Shown: positions 50,016 through 61,856 of the stretch, one piece after another
How the letters are laid out: every line of letters starts with the position of its first letter
Numbering within the stretch: the stretch's first letter is position 1
NCBI GenBank assembly: GCA_905221615.1
Contig: CAJNDT010001011.1
Location: 1 to 64,000 of the forward strand
DNA from: Symbiodinium sp. CCMP2592
Taxonomy: Eukaryota; Sar; Dinophyceae; Suessiales; Symbiodiniaceae
Length of the DNA stretch: 64,000 nt
Direction of reading: 5' to 3'
Notes under the pieces: model-generated
What the model was told of the DNA's origin: nothing
The model's input: only the letters and a program-made list of their open reading frames with translations
Databases searched by the model: none
Program-made: the position numbers and the translations under genes

Positions 50016-50903
50016 TCAGCTGGACACGCAGTGCTTGAAGGTTTGCGGCACGCGCCCTTGGAACGGCTGCAGTAGCTGTATAAGCTGTGTATCATTCACC
50101 CCAACGGCACGGAGCAGGAGCCATACAAGACCTGTGATGCTCATGGTGCGCTGCCCCTGATCGTATGCACGTTGTCGGAGAATGTCAAATCTGGCAAGTA
50201 GGTCATCTACGGTTTCATACGAGCTACGTCTGCCAAAACACAACAGCTCAGTAATAGCCCCAAGTCTTACTTCATCGCCTAAGGCTGCAAACCGCTCAGA
50301 CAATGCATGAAGTAAGAATGTCAGAGGGTCCACTTGAGCACCGTTGACAAAGCCTCCATTAATGAGCGCTGCGGGCGGAATCGTTCTGAAGAGCTCCTGA
50401 GCACTTCCACGAAGTTGCATGCCCACTAATGCCGCTTTCCTAGATGCATCCATGTCTGTGGCGATGGACCATACAAGTAAATCTTGAGCCCACTGCCTGA
50501 AGGGATATTGTGATTGGCGAGAGGGGTCCCAGGAAGGGGGCAGTCGCTGGCTACTGGTGCCGGGCATCATTAAGCATAAGTAACCAACGACAGCCGTAAA
50601 GGTGAGGACTAAACCGAATCCTAGAACCAGAGGGGTCTTAGGGATTGGGAAGTGCAGTGCTGGCACTCGCAGCCCATCGATGACCTGCATAAGCGATGAG
50701 CGTCCTTCGCTCATTCCTTGCACAGGCAAAGTTGGCGTTTTCAGGCCAGAGGATGACGCTGCATCATCTGCTGTGCTTGCAACTTCGATGAGCATGCACA
50801 ACACGATGAACACTCCAAGCCACTGCTTCAAGACTCCTGGCGGCAGACGCGTCGTTGAGGCAACACGGCCGGCCACTGCTCGTCTGGCTTGTGTCACACT
50901 CAT
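50016..50903 (-). CDS. Gag N-terminal part with two predicted membrane segments
   Basis: 295 codons, ATG at 50903. Hydrophobic segments at about 25-43 (WLGVFIVLCMLIEV) and 91-113 (LVLGFGLVLTFTAVVGYL) precede a Gag-like domain (residues about 120-290) with helices such as FRQWAQDLLVWSIAT and VDDLLARFDILRQRAYDQG. The frame ends at 50016, but the coding signal continues in the -1 frame from about 50045 into the next ORF. Gag is therefore split by one indel or a programmed shift. Membrane-anchored Gag is unusual for copia elements. Confidence 0.65.
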   Translation of the reverse strand: MSVTQARRAVAGRVASTTRLPPGVLKQWLGVFIVLCMLIEVASTADDAASSSGLKTPTLPVQGMSEGRSSLMQVIDGLRVPALHFPIPKTPLVLGFGLVLTFTAVVGYLCLMMPGTSSQRLPPSWDPSRQSQYPFRQWAQDLLVWSIATDMDASRKAALVGMQLRGSAQELFRTIPPAALINGGFVNGAQVDPLTFLLHALSERFAALGDEVRLGAITELLCFGRRSSYETVDDLLARFDILRQRAYDQGQRTMSITGLVWLLLRAVGVNDTQLIQLLQPFQGRVPQTFKHCVSS

Positions 50904-50927
50904 GCTGCGTCGTGCTCTGCTGCGATG

Positions 50928-51419
50928 TCAACGCCAAAAAGTATTCGTCTGCAACGTCAGCGGCGGCTCCGTGCAAGTCAATGTACGTCGCGTCGTGTTC
51001 CGCTCGTCCGTTGAAGTCGTAGCTATCGCATCCCAGTCCGGTGTGTCGCGTGCCATTCGTCGTGTCGCGTCCCAGTCCGGTGTGTCGCGTGCCAAAGCAC
51101 CACCACAACAAAAGTGAACCTTGCGGTAGTTCATCTCGCAACAGCCTCCACGGCACTGTCCGTACCTTCCAGGCTTGCTCCGGGTAGCTGTCGTCAATGT
51201 ACCACCCCTGGCTTTAGACCAATGCCTGCGGGTCTCCGATGCGAAACGTCTCCACGAAGATCGCAAGATTCTCCGTGGAAACGTCTCCCAGCGAGGGCCT
51301 GCTAGCAATGGCACAAACGGGGCCTCGGTACGCGGATCACCGGTTAAACCGGCTCCGCTACCAAGTCCGAAAATCATGAGCCCTATCAGCACGCAAACGA
51401 AAGGAGGTCTGACTGACAT
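50928..51419 (-). CDS. Leader ORF of element B starting inside the LTR
   Basis: 163 codons from an ATG in the 5' LTR. It starts with a signal-peptide-like stretch (PPFVCVLIGLMIFGL). The remainder is Arg/Thr-rich and includes two copies of ARDTPDWDA caused by a 30 bp direct repeat at 51026-51055 and 51065-51094. It may be a chance frame across the leader and primer site. No homology recognised. Confidence 0.25.
   Translation of the reverse strand: MSVRPPFVCVLIGLMIFGLGSGAGLTGDPRTEAPFVPLLAGPRWETFPRRILRSSWRRFASETRRHWSKARGGTLTTATRSKPGRYGQCRGGCCEMNYRKVHFCCGGALARDTPDWDATRRMARDTPDWDAIATTSTDERNTTRRTLTCTEPPLTLQTNTFWR
51345..51363 (-). other. Primer binding site of element B
   Basis: Directly inside the 5' LTR the minus strand reads TGGTAGCGGAGCCGG. 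Its first bases fit the initiator-methionine tRNA 3' end (CTCCGCTACCA type) used by many copia elements. The match beyond about 11 nt was not verified. Confidence 0.7.
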
Positions 51420-51514
51420 GTTGGGCTGAACCTCAATGGGCCTTTTCTAACTCTGACTGCTGAGCTCACAGTGCTGCCGGGAACTGTACATGTCCTGTGA
51501 GGTACCCTGCTAGT
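51364..51514 (-). repeat. 5' LTR of element B
   Basis: 151 bp. Its inner edge is fixed by the adjacent primer site and its outer edge by the TCGCA duplication. It is unusually short for an 11 kb element. Confidence 0.9.
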
Positions 51515-51519
51515 TCGCA
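51515..51519. repeat. Target site duplication, element B (right)
   Basis: TCGCA, matching 40165-40169. Confidence 0.85.
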
Positions 51520-51747
51520 GACGCCTCAGGCTTTGCAGTGCACGCCCAAATCGAAATACGACAGACGAATGATTTGCGAAGCTGATAGCTTCGCCTTCGG
51601 TGCCATTACGAGGCCAAGTCCTATTGTTGCATGGTAATTGCATTGTAACTAACCATCGAAGCGGAATCATCTAGGTTTAGGGCCTGGGGGCTTGGGAATC
51701 CATCCAAGATGAAGTTCAAAAACAAAGCTTTCGGCAACAGCAAGTGG

Positions 51748-51807
51748 CGTTTAGGGTTGGGTTTGGGGTTGAGTGCTGGGTTTGGGGTTGGGTTGAGGAT
51801 TCCATTT
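51748..51807. repeat. Degenerate telomere-like GGGTT repeats
   Basis: Imperfect TTTAGGG/TTGGGTT/TTGGGG units. Similar composition appears at about 30835-31010. Resembles decayed plant-type telomeric repeats but too imperfect to call a telomere. Confidence 0.45.
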
Positions 51808-54800
51808 AGGAACAAAGCCAAAATGGCTTCCAGGCAGCAGAGCTTGGCGGAGGAAGCAGCTTCTCCAGAGTCGAGGGCTTGGAAGTGTCTTAATAGGATG
51901 ACCCTCGCCTAGCTCAACGATTTTTACGAAACAGTAAGTGCTGGCAAGGATTTACGACGCCTTGATACGGTAGCATGCTCATTTCCACAAGGTGTGTGCC
52001 ATGCGACGCTGCGTAAGTAAGCAACGCATCGCCTTTCACAGTCCAGAGTGAGATTCATACGTCCGTCTCTGCGCGCTTCCGGCGCAGCTCGAGCCAACCT
52101 TGCCTCCAGAAAAACACCATCTAAACGCAAGCACCGCAGCCCGCTTGAACGTTTGGGTCCTCCACCCGCCACAGCACAAACCCCATCTAAACGCAGTCAA
52201 ATATGGAATATCGAGGTCTGTAGGTCTGTATGTGGGATGGGCGAATCACCATGTAGCGGCTTGAAAGGCACGACTTCCAAGAATCGTTTCCCCGAAGGCT
52301 TGCAAGCAATCAAGCAAACCGGGCACGACTTAAGCAAGTCCCTGTCGCGGATGCTCTCAACACTCATTCTCTCGGTTGGCCACTTGGGATCGGCTGTTTG
52401 ATGTTCAACCGCATGCAACCCAGTCCTTGGGGTACTGATCCTTGAACTTTTGCAAGTACCTATTCTGACACAAAGCATGTCATGAATCAGATGCAGAAGA
52501 ACGGAAGCTGACCCCGCAACTACTAGTACAAAAAGCAATGAATATCCTCGGAGAGGTTCGCACAGCACCAGTCACGATTCACTAGCAGGTTCGGAGTGAT
52601 GGGCTCTGCAGACCCATCATGAACGGATCGACTGCTTGGTGATGGCTTCTCTTGTGAGTGTATGAGCTTCCTCATGGCCCGTGAGGTCTCAGGCGTGTCT
52701 CATCGTGATGACTTCGCAAGATCCACGGCGCGCACCAGTTGTGATGAGCGATGGCCTCGGGTTTGTTGGAAGGGCTTAGGACAAGGATGTTACCTGTTGG
52801 AAACTATCGATGCAGCCAAAGAGCTCTTGGCCCGATATTGGCAGCCTGTCACACCGCTTTCACGACAGAGAGAAGGGTTTGTCTGCGTGTATGTTGATGG
52901 TTGCCGTTGCTCCCGGCTTGGAGCCGCTCTTCCACGACTGTTTGAAGTTGTTGCTCTGCACGTGGGCAGGCTGGCAACATTGCAAAGTTTTGCAGCAGCT
53001 CGTAGGACTGCTTTTCGTGGCGCTGGTCGCAATCTACTGCCATGATCTGCGAGACCCTGAATACAGGCTGAAATTGCCCCCATGCTGAGTCCGTGACGGT
53101 GCACAGCGCAAAAGTTAGCCCTGGCAGGGCGAAGCCCATCGCCTCGATTGCGCCGCAAAGCGGCAGCTGGGCATGGGTAGAGGAAGTCCCAGAGCCGGAC
53201 CAGAGCATAGCCAGTCCACTCAACGATCTCCCCAAAGAAGTTGGCACCTGGTAACATCTGTGAAGCGCAGAGTCTTACTCTGCCGATATGCCGAGCCCTG
53301 CAGCCAAACAAAGCCTACACACCGAAGGCATTCCACACGCGCTCGCGCGGTCCTGGCCTGAGATGTACTCAAACATTCCCCCACGAGGCACTTTGTACCT
53401 GGTTCAAACACCGTACGCACCATGCTTCTCACCTCACTATGTCCGACAACGGCTTGGTGCACCCCGTCTCGCCAGGCTTCCTGTGGTGCAGTCACTTCGA
53501 TGTCTGCATGCTCTCCAGGCATGAAGCATCTGAATGTGGCCTCAGGCTTCTCAACCTGTGATCTGCATCCAAGTTGATGCACCTGAGTTGTGCCAATGTT
53601 GGATCGTATCTTGAGGCTCCTGAGAGTCTCTGCAATGCTACATGAGCTCGGCACAGTCCTGTGGCCCAAAGCACGATGCCGGCCAAAGTCCTGCCCACAG
53701 AGAAAAAGCACCGGCTGCTGTCGTGACCGCAATCGCAAGAGTGCGCCTCCATGACATTGGTATCACTAGGAACCTGCGCTGCCACTCTCCGCCGACTTGC
53801 CGCAACTGTTGAACCCTGGCCTTGTCAGGCTTCTGCACTGGATATAACCATTGGTGGCACAGAACCTGGACAATTGCCAACTCGGGAAGAATGTTGGCGC
53901 AACCACGAACCAGGAACAAGATCCGCCGACACAGAAATCGATCCGAGCCGTCAGAAAGCAAAACTTTTCTCACGCGACTCATGTCTTCTCTTGGATCTTT
54001 CGCGAACAAAACAATACACCACTGCGGGACAGAGGCGTGAGCCTTGAAGTACATCAACCGAGATGTCTGGAACTCGCAAAGCAGTTGCGTGTTCTCTCCG
54101 AACAGCTCAGGATGATTTGTTCGATGCTCAGTTGCAAACCGTAGTACACCCATCCAAACACGCAGGGGGCTCGACGAAGGCACTTCAAACGACTTGTCTG
54201 GTCCAGGGTGTCAAGGCTGTGGATATATGTACATATTACATATCTGCACGAACTGAGCTCCTGACATCATGGCCATCAGCATGACGGGCAATGGCACAGG
54301 CTTGGAGCCTTTCCTTGCTCTGTTACTGTTGGTTGCACTTCAGAATTGTCTATTCGCTCCAACTCTGCCGGGCCGAGTTTCATCCGCAAAGGGTAGATGA
54401 CGGAGCGATTTACCTCGTCACTGTGCGCAAACCACGTCGCGCATAACGCTGCTCTATCGCAGTCACAAGTCAAGGCTCGGGCATAATGGATAACGAAGCA
54501 CAACAGCACTGCACAATTGCCCAAGCCTGAGCTCAAGTTGAGTTCAACGGCATAACGCAGGATTTCTGTCGGTGATAGGTGTGATCCATCCTCGGCATCC
54601 AACGGCCCGCGGATGCCTGCATGGTCGGTAATGTAGCGACAAGGTGAGAGTTTGATTCAAGAACAGCACGACAAGCAGCGAATGTCGTGTACCAAGCTCT
54701 GGCACATTGTCACTGCTGTTGACTTGTTCGGTACGATGCCATTCGCAACCCGAAGTTCGAGACCTCGTCTCCGGTGGCCCAGCACAGGCCAGCCGCGATC

Positions 54801-55979
54801 AGAGTGGGGCCTGGCGCTTCGATTCAACACACGAGCACTGTTCAATGGCTGCGCGACACACTGAGGTGGTGACACTCCTGCAAGATCCAGGCCTTGTGAA
54901 ATGACAAAGGGTTTGAGCCCGGCTACAAAAAACAGTCGGCAACTTTTTTCGTGTTGCCTGACGAGCATGACGCCGACGCAAAAGTGCGCTGAGAACGGCT
55001 CTGTCCGCGCGCTTATGTCGCAGGAAGCCAGCGCCTGGATAAGCCGGCCTGGAGCTCAGAAATCCGCACAGACGCGGCACAGACGCGAGTTCGAGTTCCA
55101 GCAAACATCGGTGCCTTGCTGGCCAGCGGTGCCTGAGGTAAGCCAAAGTCGAACCGTGACAGCGGCATACCATGGCATACCGAACACGACGCAGCATGCC
55201 CCGGACCGCCAGCACCCCCGTATGCTTCACTGACCATTGCCGTCCGTTTCACGTGGTCCGGGTTGCATTTGCTCGCAGTTGAATTTTTTTGTCAGCCCAG
55301 TTGCTGTGATATCTGCCATAGGGAGCCGCTACCTGTCCAAACCGTCAGCACAAGCTGGCATGCTCTGTGCGCGATCTGACTCGTCGCCACGTCGCTTCTT
55401 TTTGATGCGTCCTCTGCTGCACAACCAGATTTGGGAAAAGAAAGCCTGCAGCAGTTGCTTGAAGAAGGGAGTCGCTCGCCACGATGACACGAGTCAGTCG
55501 AGGCTGGTCTAGGCAGCAGCAACATACTCGAACATGTTCGATATCTGCAGCTTTGACCTGTGCTTTGTCTGTCCGTCTCTCTGTGCTTCAGGGCCAGGGG
55601 TTAGCGACTGGAAAACTCGCGGTGAGATAAGAGCCACTTTGGCTACTTTGTCTGCACAGGAGTGCAGTGTGCTGCAATCACAAGCTTGAAGCAACCTTAG
55701 AGATTAGAGAGTGTTGAAGACCCCTCGAAGTGCTCGCACCTGAGTGCCCCTGTGTCGGCCTGCTGCATGCTCGGATTGCAACCATGCAAGATTAACGGAC
55801 CGAAGCTTGCCTGCCAAAACAGGTCTGGGACTTATGACTTACGGTTACATCGCACCAACGCTAGGACACAAGAGAGAGATGGACTTGTGGACATGTTGTT
55901 AGCGGCACATGCTGGCTCGGTCCAGTCGTAAGGCCGCCTTTGCTTCCAAAGGTGGCACGGTGTTTGTTGCAGGTCAAAC

Positions 55980-58900
55980 CTAGCAATCTATGTCAGCAAA
56001 ACGACTCGGCCCCGAGGCACCGAAGTGATCAAACGGTCTGCCCAGTCTTGGAGCTCCCCAGGTACCAAGGAGCCAAAGCCAAAGCCTCTCAAATCGCGGA
56101 GGTGCCCTGCGCAGATGACGATGCCGGCCGCCCGAACATGCCTCAAAAGCAGCTTCAGGAGCAGCCACAAAGCACGATTGCAAACTTGGGGTGAAAACTG
56201 GGACTGCTTGGGAATGATGTCGCCCACCAAGCCGCCAGTGCGTAGCCAGTCGCTTGCAACAGACCAGCGATTTCGGCTGGAGAACAGCTTGCCTTGAAAG
56301 GCGAGCACAAGCATGCAGCGGCTGCAGCACTTCAGCACTTCGTCTCGAATAAGTCCGTGCCAGGCGCTGAAATAGGTGGACCGCCAAATCGCAAATCCTG
56401 CGGGTCCCATGACTCTCAGTTGGTCCTGGCACGGCAAGGCTGCTCTGCATTGCCCTGCAACGAGGGGTGAGGCTCAGGAGGATCAGTCCGTGTCACCATA
56501 GAGGGATCGCCACCACATGTGGTCTGTGACAGAGGAGCGACCCAGCCTAGGAAATCAAAGCTGAGCAGGTGCCTTGTTTGCTAGTTGAAATTAGAAGGAC
56601 CGAGGAGCTTGATGAAGGCGTTCGGGTCAATCTCTGCCGCACCCTGGGAGTCCCCGATGTAGGCCATTGTGCCCTGATGACCTCACATTGCAAGCACGTG
56701 GAAGCAGCATGTCGCTCTGCTGCACCGGTTCTCTGCTGCATCCGTGGAGGCCGCGACAGTATTTGAAAGGCGCCGCTTCCTCGGTTGGTTGTAGTCGTGA
56801 GCAACGAAGCTTGTGCATAAGCTGCAACGAACCGAACACTTTGTTTGGCTTTGCCTTTCTGACAAGTCTATCACTATCAAGTCCCGAGATATACGATCCT
56901 ACAGTAGTGCTTGTTATCTCATGTACCTGTTGTAGTTTCTTCCGTGTTGTGGTGTGTTCTATTACGTTTATTGTATTATTTATTCCTAGGTTGATACGAA
57001 ACTTGCCTGGCTAATGCACAATTAGTGCGCTTATGCGCGGCCTTCCATAAAGGGCTGGAGCATCGTTCCGATCTGTAAAGCTTGCCTGCTAACACCACTT
57101 CTGTGCAGGCAACTACTCCAGTTGTTGAGCCGTGTCGCTGGGTCAGAGATGAGATGTTCCTTGCCCAGGCGGAACATGCGCCCCAGGTACTTGCCTTACA
57201 CGAACTCATCCGCAAATCATTGAAGGGTCGCCGTGCCGTGTCCGCTGTGATGCAAACAAGAGGCCTTGCTGATACGCCACCTTCAAGTAAGGCCACGTTC
57301 CCGCCACAACTTCTTGTTATGAAGGGGGCAAACAACACTCCGAACGCTGAGACCGGCAGCCTGTGCAGTTGGTGGCTTTCCGCTAACGGCGCAGTCACCA
57401 ATCGCGAATACCTGGACCAGAACGCGAGCGAACCGACATGGAGATGTGGAAAGTTGCCAATACCGTGTCCGGAACTCGAAGCAGAACTATGCGAGCCTCA
57501 CCGAGCTTCGTGCCCTTTACTCGCAAGCACTCGTCCACCAACAACCTGGAGTAGCCGCCCAATTCGGGCAATGTCTAAAACCCATATAGACTATCGTTGC
57601 CGGCTTGAGGGCACATATAACCCAAAGACAAAGACACCTTGTCCGGCCGGCGCAGAAAACAAAGGAAACAGCCACACAAACGAGTCGAAATCTTCAGGCA
57701 GCTTGCTGCAGGCAGGTAGAGTTGAGCGACAAGGTGGATTCAAGCATAGCGAAACTGCGTGTTTTCATCATCGTTCCGTGGACAAAGCGGGCTGGTGGTG
57801 CAGAATTTGCGCCCTGAAGTGACAGCCCAGTGGCCCACGTCGATCTGTCTGTCCATTCTCCTTCCGTCACCCATTAAACTCAACATACCAAGACCGCACA
57901 AACATGCAGAGGGTGTACGAGCCACGTGCCAGAGTTCAGCCCTGCTTCACTTGTTGCAGGCTGGAAGAGAACGTCTGCACGAGAAAGCTTGTTCTGAACG
58001 GGAAGGTGCATAGGAGTCCTTGCCAATCTTCTCGCACACCGACCGGGTGAAGGGCCTTTCTGTTGCACAGTTGTTTTTGCCATGCTTTGCTCTGTGCCCA
58101 TGCGACATCACATCTTGCGGGAACAGACTCACTTCCACGACTCAACTTTCAAGCACGTCCCACCTCATGCCGACACCTGCCACCCACACGAGGATGCCAT
58201 AGTCCATGTCGATGACACCTTCCTCTCCGCGTTCTCACGTGTTTGGATGTCGTGGGTAACGTTCGCGGTTGGTCGTGAGGGTTGCGAACCGGCAGCTTCA
58301 ACGGCTGTCACTGACAGAGCGGAATGACCACTAAATCAGGTGGCGAGTCGATAAATCATGCCGTGTAGACTCTCGGTCGGTGCCCGAAGCTCTTTCACGT
58401 CGTGCCTTGGTCTTCAAGTGGACCTTCTCTGGCTCCACCTCTTTGACCATGGCATTCCTAAGATGACCAAAGCTGCGTTTCTTGTGCCGAAGCTCGAAGG
58501 CTTTCAGGTCAGGACACGAAGTTACAGCACCGTTTGTAACGCCGAGATCATGCAGCCACGCTAGCTGCAAAACTTGCCGCCAAAGTTCAACTTCACGTCC
58601 ACGCCCTGGATCAGGACAGCGTAGAAAATTGGAAAAAGCCAGAAACATATATGAATCCTCATGTAGGACCTGCCTACTCACTTTGCTTTGCCATGGACAT
58701 GGGCCGTGAGCAGTCCTCACGACCCTCGACTTCGTGCAACCCCGTCCTTCATATTGAGGGATAAGCTCCGCTGTGCAAAATCACTCTCCGTCTCGACATT
58801 ATCTTCACGAAGACCTAACGTCCCCCCGTCGAGCAAGTGTAGACAGGTGAGGCACAGGAGGTTAAACGAAAACCTTGTCTTCCCACAATCCGTCAACCAG

Positions 58901-61856
58901 GTTGTAAGCTCGTCATTGCAAAGCACAGGTCCAGTTCGGGAAGGCTGCAATGATCCAATTGGCAAATGCGCTACCAAAGTCATTCTTTCCGCGAGCTAGT
59001 TGGACCCGCGCCTTAGGTGCCCCTCCCTTTCCAGAGAAGGAGACATGTGGCCCTCAGCAAAGGAGTTCGTCTACTCCGCGGCGCGGTGCAACTCCGACCC
59101 TTCACACTATCTCACATCCCTGCCTCGTCCCCGTGCCCTCTATGGCACTATCCTGCGCCCCTTCGACAGCCAAGTCCCCTTTGAATTTGCAGTGATGCTT
59201 GTCTGCTGCCGCTCCCTCAACACCGTTGAATTCACCACTAGTATAGGTCTGCTACGCCAAACTCAACAACTTCTCAAGGCAGGGCCTGGCTGGCAAGGTG
59301 GTCTTGCACATAGTTGCCTTGGCGCAACACAACGTCTAACAGTCTGATTTCAGATTTCCGCAGCATGCAGGGCCGCAGGGCTCGTCGACATCATGGCACC
59401 GTCTTGTGATGCACAGCAAGGGGCCAACAGACTTGTGGAACATGGTAAGGAGGCCTGGGAGAGCCTCCACAAGCGTGACCTGCTGCTCCGATCAAAGTCA
59501 GTCGAAAGCTGCAGGCTAGAACACTTCAAATTTGCGTGACGCTGGCCTGGAAGTGTTCTGCGATCTTGGGATACCGACCTGGTTGGGTTAACGTGTCGCG
59601 TTAAAGACATGAAAACAGAAGCGTTGTCCGGCATCTAAGTTCGATCGTGCTGCGCTTGATATCCTGTTTGATGAAGTCCGAGAGCTCACCGCAAAATTCG
59701 ACACCTTAGACACATGTTCGATGCTCCAGCCCACGAGAAGCACGACAAAAGCACCGCGACTCACATGCGTCTCAGTTGCCTGTCGGTCCTCCACCGACGA
59801 CTACGAAGTTCAAGAGTCTCTTCACCTCGGGCTTCTAGAACAGTTGGGAGCAGAAGCATGGTGCTGGAGAGTTCAGAAGCCGAGACCCTGGCGGTGGCCA
59901 AATCTCCGGAGGCATTGGCGACCTCGGCCTTTTCGATGATGTCCAACATCTCCTCGCAGAATGCATGCCTTGCATGCAGCCGGGGGCGGCAGCAAAGGAA
60001 AGGGGAAACCGTTAAAGCCCCGCGTTGTCCTTTCGCAGTGCTCGCCCGTGCTCGATTTCTTTCAGAAACCTTTCGGCGACTGACTTGGGTAAGGCAATGC
60101 AGCACTCACAGCTGCACACCTGAAAGGACTAAACTGATGATTCAAACTGCAGCTGCGCGTTGTCCTGGGTTAAGCCGATACTTGTCTGCAAAGGATTTCT
60201 GGATTCTGCGGAAACGTTGAGTGTCGAGTTTTGCCCGGATCGGCCCTGTTCAGAGTAGTGGCAATGTCGCTTGTATCCTCGGAAAGGATTTGTGTCACTG
60301 CCATTGGCCAGCCTGGTGCCTTTTTATTTCTACCTCTCTGCGATGCTGCGATAGAGGTACTGACAAGAAGCACATCCTTGTAATATACTGTCGCCGAGCC
60401 TGCCGTACTTGTCGACCCCAGGGATGCCGAAGGTGTTTGGCTGCGCGCCAACCTGGGTAAACGAAGCAGCTGCCGAGCGACGGCAGCGCTTAGCTGGTGA
60501 AGTTTCATCTGACAAGAGCCTGGGTCCTAGGAGCCCTGGCAGCCTTGATCTTGAACTCTTGGCGGCTCAGCTCCTTGCGGCGACCACGAGGTGATCGTAG
60601 TCCAAGGTGAGGCCGGTGTCACAGTGCACCTAATGTTAACATATACTGAACGAATTCGGCATTGTCGTCTGTTCACGGCAGCACGAGGGACGAAGACTGC
60701 CGGGAGCTGAAAACTTGTCGGTCCAGCCTTCTTCTCCTCTAGGTCTACGTCCTGGTGCAACGAACCGTCCCCAGGCTCACAGTTTCAGCGTGCTGCAGCT
60801 TGTAGCATCATGCCATGACAGAACTTTCCTCAACTGTTGATTCGCCCGACTCACCTCCGACTTTCTCACTCGGCCGTCAGTCCTTGCAGTGCACTCGCAA
60901 GAAGTCGCAGTTGGGGACGTTGTCGCGGATCGGCTCGATGATGGCACCTGAGAGCTGCACATGCCCTCCCGGAGCATCTTGAGTCTGAACACCGTCACAG
61001 GAAGCACGTGGAATCGGGAACATTGATGGAGTCTTACCATGAAGCTTTTCCCTGTGCAGTTTGAGGTTTGAACTAGCAGGTTTAAAGGTACAACGGCCAG
61101 ATTTGTGAGAATGAGGGGCCCGCGTTCAAATTTGGTCTGGAAGGCGATGAAAGCAACAGTCTACAAACTGAAATGTTCCTTGGCTTTTCCTTCAGGTCTT
61201 GTGTGCCTTGACCCTGGATGGTAACTCGGCGCAAGGGGTTGCTGCTTGAATTTCTGATGAAGTCTTTCTTGATGCAGCAATCCCGATGACCGCCGAGTCG
61301 AGTCTGCGCACGACTACGCATCGAAACACGGCTAGCGTCTAGGGTTGCCCGGGTATTCAAGGCAATATAGACCGCCACTGTACCATTTCCGACTTTCCAA
61401 CCACAGCGACTCACAGGTCCTTGCAGGATCTCTTGGATCACCTGCCTTCTCAATCGTGTGGAAATAGGCTGGTGTTTCAAGGCTATTCTGGGAGTGTTCG
61501 GAGACCATGCATCAGTTCGATTGCAAGGGAAGCTTGCCCGTCGAAGCTGCGATCTGCCTTGGCCCCTGACCAGGCGAAACGACACCAGTGGTGCTGCCGA
61601 CCAGCAATGGTGTGTAGAAGAAGAAAGGCCGAGGGGAGACCACGGTCACCTTTGCCGGAGCTGTGGTGCACCAGCTCAGGCGCGACGCGACAACTCCTGA
61701 TGTACACCGTCCCAGAGATCCCGCTGCCATCTCAGACTTTCTTGAGGACACCCTCAATTCCCAAACCCTTGTCAAGGGGCATCGAACTGCGACGGATCGA
61801 GCTTCCTCACGAAGGACAGCGCACCCCAGCCGGAGCCCAAGACCACCACCTTCCTT
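55980..61856 (-). CDS. Type II NADH:quinone oxidoreductase (alternative NADH dehydrogenase)
   Basis: Rotenone-insensitive, non-pumping FAD enzyme of the mitochondrial inner membrane, in many small exons. In order: about 61856-61790 VVVLGSGWGALSFVRKL (FAD dinucleotide fold); 61652-61573 VTVVSPRPFFFYTPLLVGS; 60960-60886 AIIEPIRDNVPNCDFLRV; 60622-60575 LTLDYDHLVVAA; about 60460-60405 NTFGIPGVDKYG; about 59970-59935 EEMLDIIEKAE; 59842-59789 LLNFVVVGGGPTG (NADH fold); 59702-59640 VEFCGELSDFIKQD; 59482-59430 VTLVEALPGLLTMF; 58462-58412 VKEVEPEKVHL; 57411-57361 VFAIGDCAVSGKPPTAQ; about 57290 VAYQQG; 56796-56760 APFKYC; 56680-56610 GTMAYIGDSQGAAEI; 56402-56372 FAIWRSTYFS; 56293-56235 RNRWSVASDWLRTG; end near 55980. 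The order matches the family throughout. The N-terminal targeting exon, the PYG.LVWSTG exon and the exact terminus are not placed. No EF-hand seen. Confidence 0.88.

Larger units (their letters stand above)
40170..51514 (-). mobile_element. Ty1/copia LTR retrotransposon, element B
   Basis: 11,345 bp element on the minus strand, bounded by 151 bp direct repeats with one mismatch, a TCGCA duplication and a TGG-starting primer site flush with the 5' LTR. Order is leader ORF, Gag, zinc knuckle, RING, protease, dioxygenase-like domain, linker, integrase, linker, reverse transcriptase and RNase H. The coding signal changes frame about five times without stops inside the main domains. It is older than element A or carries sequencing indels. 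LTR ends are ACT...ACT (minus strand), not TG...CA. Confidence 0.9.
51515..55979. other. Unidentified minus-strand gene fragments and intergenic DNA
   Basis: No nameable gene. The best exon candidate is minus 53555-53358: exactly 66 codons between a CAG acceptor and a GC donor (VEKPEATFRCFMPGEHAD, GTKCLVGECLSTSQ). Others are minus 54602-54470 (LSPTEILRYAVELNLSSG) and about 54130-53960 (YFKAHASVPQWCIVLFAKD). They may be one split gene downstream of the NADH dehydrogenase. Function unknown. Confidence 0.35.

Noticed and set aside
57082-57822. 246-codon plus ORF
   Set aside because: Lies opposite NADH dehydrogenase exons (VFAIGDCAVSG, VAYQQG) on the minus strand and has no recognisable domain.
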